From the NCBI RefSeq assembly GCF_041734735.1, contig NC_134883.1, forward strand, positions 22,419,747 through 22,483,746: a stretch of DNA of 64,000 bases. Reading direction: 5' to 3'. The position numbers were made by a program, and so were the translations under genes. Of the stretch, positions 25,201 to 38,373 are shown one piece after another (position 1 is the stretch's first letter; each line of letters starts with the position of its first letter). Under the pieces are notes generated by a model. The model made no database searches. It had not been told where the DNA came from and saw only the letters and a list, made by a program, of their open reading frames with translations. This stretch comes from Babylonia areolata (lineage: Eukaryota > Mollusca > Gastropoda > Neogastropoda > Buccinidae).

Positions 25201-28200
25201 TGTTCGTAGGCTGCAACTCCCACGTTCACTCGTATGTACACGAGTGGGCTTTTTACGTGTATGGCCGTTTTTACCCCGCCATGTAGGCAGTCGCACTCTG
25301 CTTTCGGGTGTATACATGCTGGGTATGTTCTTGTTTCCATAACCCACTGAACGCTGACATGGATTACAGGATCTTTAATGGGCATATTTTATCTTCTGCT
25401 TGCGTATACACATGAAGGGGGTTCAGGCACTAGCAGGTCTGCTCATAAGTTGAACTGGGAGATCGGAAAAATCTCCACCCTTTACCTCCAGGCGCTGTTA
25501 CGAGATTTCGAACTCGGGACCCTCAGATTGAAAGTTCAACGTTTTAACCACTCAGCTGTTGCACCTGTCCAATATATGTACATTATTGTTATGACTCTAT
25601 ATACTTTTGATCATTGACAACTTAACCACAGCCATAGCATGTGGAATATTGAAAATGAACACGAATTGTACACTTGCACGCACACACACACACATGCATG
25701 TATGTACGAGAGAGCTGTTCGTACCATTTGAAATCTCTTATCATTAGTTTAATTACACATACTTTTATCATTAGTTTCAGATCTGTCATGTGTTTGTTTG
25801 TGTAATGTGTGTATGTGCACTTGCAGTGCAAGAAGAGGAAGTGGGTCAAGGGGAGGATAACCTTGCCATCCAGGATGTGACCGACAACCCAGCTGCTCAG
25901 GCTGACCTGGACAACACACACCAGCACAGCATTGTGGAGCCAGATCCCGACAGCCTGGTAAGCATGGTCTTCTGTGGACAGTGTGCCATGATGGCTGCTT
26001 CGCTGTCAGAGTAGATCCTGTTGGCATACAGTGTGGATTGCCAAGGATTCTGTGTCTAATCTTGAAATAAGTGTACATTATGAATATAGCAACTTTCTTT
26101 TCTGGATTATCTGAATGTGAGCTGGTACATAAAAAGGAAAACAGTTACTTAACACATACTTAACCGTGACCCATTTGTGCAGACTCCGGCAGGGGTCTGA
26201 CATTCCTGTGCTGTGCAAACTACTATCCGCCTATGCGGAGAAAACCAAGTTATTTTGCTTGGGATTGTAGGTCTCGCAGCTCATCTTACAGTCATCCATT
26301 ATATTATGCATTTGCCTTTACTTTGAACTGTCTTCTCTGAAGCGTGTATGATCACATGGAAAGTGTTTACATATATTGAATTTCAATTATACAGATTGTC
26401 ATTCTTGTCATAAAGCATGCTGATTGAATAGGGAGCAGGTTGGAGAAGTATATCAACAGACGAATAGGTGTGATTGTAGCACAGACTGACACTGTAGAGA
26501 AATCAGGTGAACAGGATAGACAGAACTATGGTTGATTGAGGCATACTCCTTTGTGGACAGAACTCGGACACGGAGCTGGACCAGATTGTGCAGCAGATCT
26601 TCCAGGGAGAGTCACGGTCAGGAGGGGGTGTTCTGGCTGATTACACAATGGTCACAGGTACACTTAAAACTGAAGCATTGAGAAAGTGAGAAAGTGAAAG
26701 GTTTAAAAATAGTATGCTTTTGCATTTTGTAATGTGCTTAGAATGTGCTAAAATGAACCAGAAGGTATGCAAGTTAAAGTGTAATATGTGTGTGTACGTT
26801 ATTTGTTTAATATTTCCTTTATGTTTGTTTAGGTAAATATAAACTGATGTCCTTCTCTTCGTCTCAGTATTTGTAATTCATATACAACAGAACAGATTGG
26901 ATTATTTTTAATTGAACGGTGAAGTTCAGGGAAGACTTCTGCCCTAGCTTGTACCCAGAGCTGTCCATATTCAGTCCTGCCTTACAGTAAGACTGATAAT
27001 CATTGTATCGTGCTGCAGAACAAGCACCAGGCCAAGAGGAATCTCAGGATGTCATGATTGATGTGATGGCAGCTGAGGGTGACGATGAAATGGAGCAAGA
27101 CAACTCTCAGCTTCACAACCAGGAAGCTTCGGATGGTGAAGATGACGGTCTACATCACCATTCTCACCGTGCAGGTATGTGGTAATGCCAGTTTTCCTTT
27201 CTGTGCCACTACTGTCGCACAAAAGCATTTATCATACATTCATTGATCTGCGTGTGTGTGAGTGTGCACATCTCCATAGTACAACTATGTCATGCTAGGT
27301 AATCAAAATTTTAGTCAAATAAGTGGTGAGAAAGTCCGACACCAACAACATACTGTTATGGCAAATGATCTTGAAGAAATAATCAGCTGCACTTTATGGG
27401 GGAAGGGGAAGCAAATGAGGGGGGCAATCTAACAAAACTGTTTTGGGAAAACAGTTTATTATTACAGAGAAAATTTATACAACATCTGATAAGCAGCACT
27501 TGGCTTGGTATCAGTCCAGGTACCAGTATCCATTTTTTTTTTTTTTTTTTTTTTTTAATTCCTGCATTCATCTATTCTATCTTTACTATAAGGAATAGAT
27601 TTTTTTTTAATGCAAATTAAAATATATCCTGTTCTTTCGCCCCAAACGAACTTGTCTTTGAATTTATATTTATGGCTTTCATGTTAATTTGTGAATTAAC
27701 AGATCCAAACTTAGACGAGTCTCCTGACAGCCCTTCTGAAGGAGAGGATGAAGATGACTTTCATGAGCTCGAACAGGAGGAGGATGGTGATGACGATGAT
27801 GATGATGATGAAGATGATGAAGGAGATGAAGATGAAGAGGTGAGTATGATGAAGTGTTACTTTTTTGTTTATCACACATCCAAGATATGGGTGACATTGC
27901 TCTTGCAAATAAAGATTTTTGTGGTCAGAGAAAGCTGGTGAAGGGAGAAATATGAAAACGTCCTTTGAAAGTTTATGTAAATTGGAATTGATGGAAAGAT
28001 AATTAAAAAAAAAGCTGTGGCTGTTTTGAAGTGAGAACATCAGACACCAATTTTCACATGGTGCAAGCATCAGCATAACAGAACAGCGCTGGTTAGAAAA
28101 AAATAAAAATCACCTTTTGGTTTTCACCATCCACTAAGGTCCTGTCAAACTTTGGCTTTGCATACCTCTGTTTTGAATTTATTGGTTTCACATTGACTTA

Positions 28201-29297
28201 TAATTCTGAACATGAAGTGAAAGGAAATAATGAAGAACAGTGATTCTTTGAACATGATGACTCTTTGTGTAGTCCTCTGATTATGCACAGTTAACAGTAA
28301 GGGCATGTTGACATGAATGCCAGGGTTCGGACATGGAAGGGGATGATGACGATTACCAGGAGATGGACAACTCTGCTGCCCTGAACCAGGATGATGACTT
28401 CCTATTGCAGCTGGAAGACATGCAGGCAGCTGGAGGTGAGATAGGGGCTTCACATCTCGGAGGAGGGAGTTGGAGAATGTGTGCATTATTTTGTCCTTGT
28501 CAGTTTGAGAGATTTTGAATGTGTATTGTTTGTGATGCTGTGATACCATGTCAGGAAGTTGGAAAGAAAATATATTGGGAAATGCAGCTTTCTTGACACA
28601 ATATCCATAAGTATCTGCAAAATGCCCTTTGAAAAAAAGAAGAAAAAAAGAGGTGTGTGTTTAGCTTTTCCTTTTCGTGTTCTAATGGGAAAGTTTTCAT
28701 TACAGAAGTAAGCATACTGGCAGGCCACACACACAGCTTTAAGTTTGCATAGGTACATGTTTTTTTATGTAGCTCTAATATCTGAATTGAAAAAATAACT
28801 CTGAAATCTCCGCGAGTTTCAGAAAATAATTCTGCGTTGGCCTACTTAAAATTTGAAATTCGCACTGTTAGTCAAAGGGACAGAGGCGGACCAGTCCAGT
28901 CAATATGTGCTTCATGCAGGTTCTAAGTTTAGCAGCTGTTGTCAGTCAGAAATAAACGCACTGACAAGGAAAGTAATCCTACCGGCAAGATTACTGGGCA
29001 TTTGGCTGCTGATGTCTGGAATTTCAGTTTTGCCTGTGTGAAAAAGAATGAGGAGTTTATGTGAGATAGAGAGAGAGAGAGAGAGAGAGAGGGAGGGAGG
29101 GACAGACAGATAATATGTAGTTTAGTCAATTAATAACAAAATGCAACATTCATCACTTGAAATGGAAAAATCCACTTATAATCTATGGGTGACCAAAGCA
29201 ACAAATAAAAAGTAGTTAGTTCAAGGCGAGTACTAGGAAAAGTCAGATTGATCAGATCAGTAATATATAGGACTCTCTCTCTCTCTCGGTCTTTCTC

Positions 29298-29332
<35 letters not shown>

Positions 29333-32300
29333 ACAAGAAGAAAAAAAGAACACACAGAGAAAAAAAAAAGAAAAAACAAAATTATCTTGCGGTATTCAGC
29401 TTTTCATTTGAAGTAATCTGCTAACGATTTATAATCGGATAGTAAAGAGAAAAAAAAGGGGGGTGGGGGGAGGGGGTTCCCTTTGAAATTTTAGTTATGG
29501 GCATAGCAGAATGAGCAAATTTGTTACACATGATGGTGTTTTTGTTTTTCTCATATCAGCACCTAGAGAGAGAGAGGGGCATGGGAGCTTGGGTTGTGAC
29601 TGTGGTACAAGAAGTTGTGTGTGTGTCAGAGCAGATAGTAGTACTGGGACACTGCTGCTCAGTGTAAATGATATCAACAGACCAGATTCCTTCCCCATAT
29701 CTTGCAGCCAGAAATAGGTTCCCTTGACTCATGTCAGACTGTCAGTGAAGCCAGAGCAGGTGTGGTCAGGCAAAAAAACTGACCAGCTGTGAGCACTGCA
29801 TTTTAAGTGAGATTATAGGAATTTTTTGCTGGTGCTTTACAGGCCTTAAATGAAAAGTTTGAACAAAATATTCTCAAAACAAAATCTTTGTTGGAATCCC
29901 TAAAGGAAAAACACAACCAACTTTTGTGTTTGTGGAAATCTGGCATATGAATAGCATTTTAACATTTTCACAGTGCAGCGGCACATCTTGTGAATAGGTT
30001 GTTGATCAGTGTCTTGACTGGTTCCGTTTGAACAAAATGATAAATAATCAGTTTCTTGATTCTGGTTCTAAAGGTGGGGGAGGCCACATCATCTTCAGTG
30101 ATAATGCCCAAGTCTGTTCCTACCAGCTTCCAGTCTCTTTACATGATTCAGACAATGCTAACGAGGCTTCAGGTAATTGCTTTGTCATGTGGTGTGTGTT
30201 GAGTGTGTGCGTATGTTTAACCAGCTGGGAATGAGAAAAAAATCTTCGTTCCATTGCTGGTAAATTTGAATCACACTTACTTTACATGTATACAACAGGC
30301 CTGCACAAGATCAGGATTCCTGTCTCACTCAAAATGCTATGCCACCAAGGATAGAAGACAAATCAAATCCTTGCTAAGGTTTATCCCCAAAGCATCTCAC
30401 ACTGATATTCTGACTCCCCCAAAACGAAATAACTATACCTTTCTGTTCGGGATTATATTCACGGATGCCTTCTTCCATCGATGTGGAGTCTGTTTTCTTG
30501 CACCTTCTGTCTGTTTTCTTGCACCTTCTGTCCATTTCTCATATTTTTGTGATTGTGAGGACAGAGAGAGAGGGTATCTGTCTTTCTGATGGCTCCTTGT
30601 ATAGCCTTGATACCCAGAAGTGTATCAGCTCACTCTTGTTCTTTACAGACGAAGGCATGGTTCCAGCTTTCTCCAGCTGAGTTCTGGCATCCCACAGGGG
30701 AGCTTGTCAATGCTGCATCCTCATGCTTGGTCCCTGGTCCCCTATGGAGGTCTATTTGATCACAAACTAGTTACTTTGGAGGGCATGCTACAATTTGTCA
30801 TGCTATCATTTGAGGCCAAACCTAGTTGCAGCCTGCTGTGTCAGTCCTCAGAGTCCAGATGAAATCAGATTAAACCAACTTACTGGCTTTCCTGTCATCC
30901 ACAGACCTTCCTGCCTCAGCTCTAGGAGTGCTCAGAGGATGTTCCTTTTCTGATGAGCCACTTTTCAGAGCTGAACTCGGAGAAAATAAGAGCAAAGTTC
31001 ACATGGAGCTTATGTTTGGGACCTGTTAGAATACCTCACAAAGCCCCCCTTCGAACCTTCGAGTGGGTTTCCATTCTTGCTCCTTCCGCTTTGGATTGTT
31101 TTCCTTATCATTCTACCTTCCAGTTGGATATCCAGTGTGTCCATGCCATAGCAGTTTGTTTCATGATTCAGGGTTTGAACGAGCCAGGTGTGTGTTGTTT
31201 GTTTTTTTGTATTAGTTTTTTCCGCCCAGGTCCATGCAGTGTATACAGATTTGTGTTCACTACAGAGATTTGCATGTTCACCTGAAGCATTGAGTTCACG
31301 ATCATCTCTGTGTATGTCCAGTAGAAAATTTTACCTCTGAGCTGATAGCAGGAAGTCAGCCAGATCTTGCTGGACAGAAGAGGTAAAAAGTGCTGCATGT
31401 CATAAACATTTGAGCTTGAGTCTAAAGCTTTTACCTGTTTCAGTTATGTGTATAGTGTTTTTGACATGGTGTGCTGAAAGTCAGTGTGGACTTCCATGGA
31501 GTTCTATCTCAACAGATATCTCCAGGTTTAGAGATGGCTCACATTCTTTGGCAGTGGATGCCCAGCAATCTTGTCTTGTTCTTTTCAGTACTTGCAGGTA
31601 AGCCTTCAACCTTGGTCGTGCTTTTCTGCACATACAAGCCACAGTAAACGGGTTTTGACTTTTTCCCCACTGAAAATGTTATAAAACATAGTTAAGATGA
31701 TTTGCTCTAATGCCCTGTGTGCCTCTACAGTATGTTGCCTCTGAAGAGACTGTTTGTGTTGGTTGCAAGTTGGCGTTGGTTGGAATAGTGGATAGGACTA
31801 GTCATTTTTTTTCTTCTCTTTTGCATAGGTTGGAATTGTGGGTAACATTAGCCATTACTTTCTTCTCTGTTTTTTTGTTTGTTTGTTTGGGTTTTTTTGT
31901 CCAAGGGTTAGATCAGGATCTTTTATTCTCTGTGGCATAGTATTTTGAACAAGATTAAAATAATGATCTGTGTCAGCCTGTGCATATGTTTGTCATGTTG
32001 TGTGTTATAGAGAAATATTCCAGATTGGTTTTACTTGCTATGTAAAGAAGAGAGTATTTTTGAAAGGTTTAAGTAATTGACAGGAGAGTATTCCTTGTGC
32101 AGAGAAAGAGTTTGTGGGTTATCAGCTGTTATGGTAGCTTGCTTGCACAATGCCTGGAGGAGGGTTGTCTTAGGAGTTAGTGAACAAACATTGTGGATTG
32201 TTGACTTCTTGCAAATGAATCACCATCATCAAAGCTTTATCTTCAGTCTCATTCAAGAACATGCAACATCAAGTAACCTGTCTGAGCCAAGTGAATTTTC

Positions 32301-35300
32301 CTCCCACCCATGAAAGAATGTGGAATATTTCATATTTGATGACATGGGATAAAGTATTTCTTCCCTGTCTTAAAACCTTTTTTTGTGATGATCAGATGTT
32401 CTCCACTAGAATTACTGAGCAGGGAATGGACTTTCGAGTTCAAGCATTCAGGTATCTGTGCCACTTTTCCAGTAAGGTTGAGGATAAGAAGATTGTTTGA
32501 CTGTGTCCTTTAAGAATAAATGTATTCCTTGACAGTGCCCACCCTGCCACCAGCCCCATCAGGAGTGACTGCTGCCCACCCGCTCCTTGTTCGCCAGTCA
32601 GAGAACCTCATGAACGTCCGAGTTCCCCGATCACGGCACAGAGCATCATACCGCTTCACCCCAAGCACGCATACCTTCCACGTCAACATGCACAGTTCAG
32701 GCAGCTCTTCCCGTCCCAATCCACCAGTCATTTTGCAGAGGTGAGGCTGGAGCGATAGATGTGTATGGTGAACTAGCTAGATACTGTTCAGAGTCATCTT
32801 TGGAATGTGTGAAAGACATAGATGTATTCTGGAAATATTGAGAAAGAGTAGGTGCCTGGAAATACTGAGAAAGAGTTGGTGGATAAGGCACTATCTTGAA
32901 CTTAAAAAACAAAAACAAAAGAAATGCATTATGCATCTCTGTAGATCATCCACAAGGAAAACAGTTTGCCTTGATACAATGACAAGAAATCTGTTTCATC
33001 CAAAATGTTATTTTCAGGATGAATAACTCTTGCACTGGTGTCTGTTCATGTAACTCTATCTTCTGTACTGGAAACATGTGAGGCAAGAGGGAAAAGCCTG
33101 CTCTGAACCGAAACTTTTTCTTTCTCCTTGTGAATGGGAGAGCCAAGAAACAGTTGATGTATTTCATTGATGTAATGTATCCGCATTCCTCTTGTCCAGT
33201 ATGCACACACAATTTTTTATAAGTTGCCAGGGGTGCAAGGTGTTATTGCTGTTTGTGCAGGTTACTGGGCCCAAATGCAACAGCGGACATTTTGCAGCTG
33301 ACTCACAACATCCCTCAGGCAAGTGTTCCCTTGCGCACACACCTCCTAGCCAATGAGGACCTTCGCATCATTTCCCGTCCTGACGAGGACTTGTTTGAGG
33401 AACTGTTTCAGGTGGCGCTCTTTCTTTGATTCAGTCATTCTTCTTCCTGTTCCCCCAGTCTCCTTTCTTACCTTCGTTTCACACCCTCCCTTTTGCTGAC
33501 ATTTTATCTTTTTGCTGCTGTTTGGCACTGATTGGGCATATATTGTGTAGTCGTGCGTGTTTATTCTGCTTGGGGTATGGACAGAATTGTCATGTTCCTG
33601 CTTGTTATGCTTTCCTGTTTTGAGCATTGTATTTCGGGATGTACCTGCGCTTATTTCCCTGTCACTGGCTGCGTTGGTTGTTGGTAGACACTGTCGATTC
33701 CTTTATTATGCTGTACATATGTTGTGAACAAAGACAGTCCACTATTTCTTTCTGTGTTGTCAGTGAGCCAGTTCCTTTTTGAAATATTCTGATGGAAATG
33801 TGATTGCTTGCTGTCTTTTGTGTGTACTTAGTTGTGGATACAGTTGTGGCACATCTTTATATACTTCTAAGTTGAGAGCTGCAGGTAAAGCCAAGCATTG
33901 TTACCTCATTGTTTGCTGACCCATAGATGAAATTTAAAATGTTGACCTGTTTAGCCAGCCTGAGTTGAGGAAGTCTTTCAGGTGTTGTGTTGACTTCATC
34001 TTGCCTCCTTGACTGTGATATGGCAGTTTCCTTACCTGAATATGATTGTGTAACCAGCCTTCATTTAAAAATTTCTAAAAGTCTCCCTGATGATTGTGGC
34101 ATGCTTTTTGCCTTATGTGTATGTGTGTGTGTTTACATGTTCTTGTTAAATGGTTGTTGCCAAAAATCCAGATCATAATGAAAGAAATTCATTTGCTTAC
34201 TGATAAGAAAAAATGCTGATGCTTGCTTTATTCAGTTGAAGTGAACCGTAAGTTCAAGAATTTAAAAGAAAATGAATGAAACCCAAAAGGTGCAGGTGTG
34301 TTTAGACATTATCTTTAAAAGTCCATGGCAGGTGGTAGAAATAGCAAAATCAGTTTGAGCACATTACATTTTATTTTAAAGTTTTGTGATGCAATGTTAA
34401 TTTTTTGTGTGCAAATGAAAATAGAAGAAGAAAGGTTTGAAATAATCATATGAGACACTTTGCTGTTTGTGTATTCATTGTATATCAAAACTAAAATACA
34501 AGATGAACTAACCAGAATAAAGAACATTGACTGACAGCCCTTCATTCAGGATCTTGTCTTCTTATCAATTTCCGTTTAAAAACTTTGTTGCATATGTTAT
34601 GAGATACTGGAGCAGGATTGTTGTAAGGACTGGAATATGTTGAAATGTGGTAGAATATGACCTTAACCCATTGCCTGATTCGGACATGAGACTTAATCCC
34701 TTTTGTCGCACTGTTATACACCTACAGGACTATCTCTCTTGTCCAATTCTCATCAGCAATTAACAGTTGATAGTTGAAGAGAAATGACTTACTTGTTTCT
34801 CCTTGTCTTAGAGAATGTTTGAAGATTGTTTATAATCCTTGGACTTGTCCTGTTTGCACCGTGTGACTCTATCGGAAATTCCGTACTCACTTGAAGACAC
34901 GGTTGGTCTAAATGGTGTTGACTAACAAAGATGGATCTTGGCTCATTTTTCGAAGGTTTACAGTCTAAGAAGCGGCTCAGGATACACTGAAAGATATGGA
35001 TAGTGGGGAAGAAAGCCCTTGTAGTGGTGAGAGTAATGATTCAAGGGCAGATTCAGATTATGATAATAAGCCACAACTCCTTTTGTGATTCAAAAGTGAA
35101 AAGTAACAGTGATGTAAGTATTGTGCATAAGACTAATCTGTCTGCATCTGTAGTAGGCCCAAAGTTAAAGTGATGGTGAACATGAACCAGTTGGCAGCAC
35201 AAGCACTGTCACTCTACACGTTTAGCTGGAAAGGAGATGAGGAGAGGGGTGGTCAGTCAAGCTCGCCACCAGCAGGAGGTAGACTGGAGGGCGGTATCTG

Positions 35301-38300
35301 TTGGCTGGGTGCCAACACACAGCTAGCTGGCCAGTTTCTATTTCATCAAGCTCTGGTGTAATACTGGGCCACAGGCACCCAGTGAAAACAAATTTCACTG
35401 GAAATCCTGGGATGGATTGTGATGTAGAGAAGTTTTAACTACTTGATTTTATAGACATTTTCTCTGACGAAGATGTAAAACAATAGCAACAGTTTTACAG
35501 TGGAATTATAACATCTTTATCATTTACTTACAACTTATCATCTACTTGAAGTATAATGTGTGAGCAATCATAATGCTTAATTTCAAGGAGAAATCTTTAT
35601 ATTTTAGGAAGTGGTACATGTTTTTTTTTGCACTTAGGTTGAATCCCTGAGTTTTTGCTGGGCACACAGGAATAACAAAATTGTTCAAATCTTTGGCAGG
35701 CAAGAGGTTAAAATTGCCTGGACATTGAACAGTGCAACACCAATCAGTAGAGGCTGCTTAGTTCACAAATCAGTTGGCAGAATAGCTCAGTGCTCAAATC
35801 TGTTCAACCAAAAACAAATTTATCACAGTGAATACAAGAATATTTGTTTATAGAGTTCAGTTGACTTGTTTTAATCCTGCAAAACATGTGGCAACAGAAA
35901 CAAATACATAATCAACAAACTGGAAGTTGAAAAGGTTATACATCAACAGCTTAATGTTTTATATTTATCATTAAACAGATGGAGTGGACATACTAATTGT
36001 ATCATCATATTTGTTGTTTTTATGTTTTTTTGCATGTACCCATTGTATCTTTGCATCAGTGTCTTAGCTGTAGTTGCTTATTTGTGATGTTTTCTTAGTA
36101 GTTGTTTTGGGGGGTAGGGGAGGTTGTATTTGTGCTTATGCTTTAATTGTGAAAGCTGCATGAAGATGGCACTGTTTAATAATTATAATCCATGCTTCAG
36201 TAGTTTTAGATTTGCAACTTCATGAATGGAAGCTTTACACTATGACATAGTTATTGCATTGGCTTCTGTTTCCATTTATTTCCTGTGACTAATTATTGAT
36301 TTACCTTATTTGTTTAAATATTTTAAACTCAGTATGAATTTGTCAGTACAGGAAATATAACAGTATGATATGGATTTGGGAAGGTAAAGCATAACAAAAA
36401 AATACGAAGTGTGTATGGATTTTGGAATTGAAAAAAAGATGGAAAGGTACATGGGCAGGGAAGAAGTTTGTGATAAATTGACGAAGAGTGTTGGAAAAAT
36501 ATAGCAAAATATAGGAGCTTGTATACTTGTCTCCACTTAATACGTTTCCTATTTAGGAGTGTGAAAACCTTGGCATGGCAAAGTGAGATGCTTGGAAAAA
36601 AAAAGAGTATGCCATGTGAATTTAGATCAAGGGGTAAACAACTAGCCATAGGTATGTGTGTAGGAGGAAGTGGGTGAGGGTCTGTGTATGTTCTTGTATC
36701 TATTTAGTAAGACATCCAACAGACATACAGAATAAAGTGGGAGATAAGGTCGTCTCTGATAGAAAGTGTATTAGATGTTTGGAGAGTATTGCTATTGGTG
36801 TAGCTAACTGAAGGATGACGTTAGGTATGCACTGCACAGGACCAGTATGCTGATGCAGTATCCGGGGGTTCTGGTGTCCTGTCCAGCATTCCCTCCACTC
36901 TCACTCGCTGGACAGAAGAGGCTCGGGTCCTCGATGGTGACAGTGTTCACGACTGTACCACAGGTAAGAAAGTAGTAGTTTTTTTCCTTGATAGTTCAGT
37001 GGCATTTCCCCCACACTGCTCATACTGAGGCCCCCCCACCCCACTCCCCATATATAGTGGTAGCCACATACAGATTTGCCTGTTGTAGTATCTTCATTGG
37101 CAGTCCACAGCAGTCATCAATATTAACAATTTTGCCCGTCGACTCTTCTATGTTGAGGTCGGAATGGCTGTGTACCTGAATGGGTATACCCGTTTTAGCG
37201 TAACATAGTATCCACTTATGGTTCGACATTCTTATACTCTACTTAACATTTTTGCCCGTCAGCAGTACAAAACATACGTGAAAAAATACCAAACAGGCAA
37301 AAATGTTAAGTAGATATACATAGAAATGTCTACTACAGCGGACGATTTTAAAGGAAACTTGGATCGATTAGAAAGGTGTCTAAAAAGGGATGCTTTTTGG
37401 GGCGTTCCATGCACCTAGCAAGGGGCTTGGAAAGAATGGGGGATACGCAAAGTGAAGGCGAAAAATTTCACGGACGGGCATTATCGTTTTTGCCCATCTC
37501 TTGTACAAAACATACATGAAAACGATTAAGACGGGAGTGTGAATGTATACGCAAGTTTGAGTTTGTGTCAGTACTTGCAGTGAAACTTGTCTCGAGTCCA
37601 AACGTGTCTTAAAACGGATGTCTTTGTGGGGCATTCCATGCATCTAGCATGGGGCTTGAAACAGAAACGGGAATTTGCAAAGTGAAAGAGAAATTCGAAA
37701 AGAATACGGGAACGTTGTCGGTGTCCGATCTGCGATACGGGACGTATAAAGCAGTTCGATCGAAAGCGGTCAATGTGCGCAATCGCCGGTTATTCGAAGT
37801 GAAGACGGAATGAACTGTACCGTGCTTCGCGAGAGAATGAAATCCAGAGTGGAGGACGAGACAACTGATGGGTTCTGATTCTAACATGAACTACTGTGTA
37901 CTTACGGAGAGAATGTCGATCGGTGGATATATATCCTTTTTAGGTCTCCTCAGAAACACTCCACGGCAGGCACTGGTCAAGTTTGATCACAGGTGCGTGA
38001 CTGGAGCCACTGTTTATGACGGAATGAACTGCAGTTTTAAAGGAACACTGGTTTGGCAGTTGATGCGTTACTGGGACCACCGTTTATGACGGAATGAACT
38101 GGAACGTTAAGGGGACATCGGCTTGGATACATGTTACCCAACGGGTGCTCCGGTCAGAGAAGCAGCTCCACAGCAGGGTCCCTGTCCTGTGTCGTCACAG
38201 TGCCCTCGTTCCACAGTGCAGTCTCCAGTCAGGGGATCAGGCGGCGGCCTTGTCATGCGTGTTTGGGAAGCTGCCCTCGTGGTGTGACAGTGCCAGTAAT

Positions 38301-38338
38301 GATCTTCTGCACAACACAATATGTGTATGTACTTACAG

Positions 38339-38373
<35 letters not shown>

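Noticed and set aside
30254-30862. Open frames of 80-111 codons in intron 30
   Set aside because: No conserved residues, no match to HUWE1 order, and no splice sites in suitable phase.
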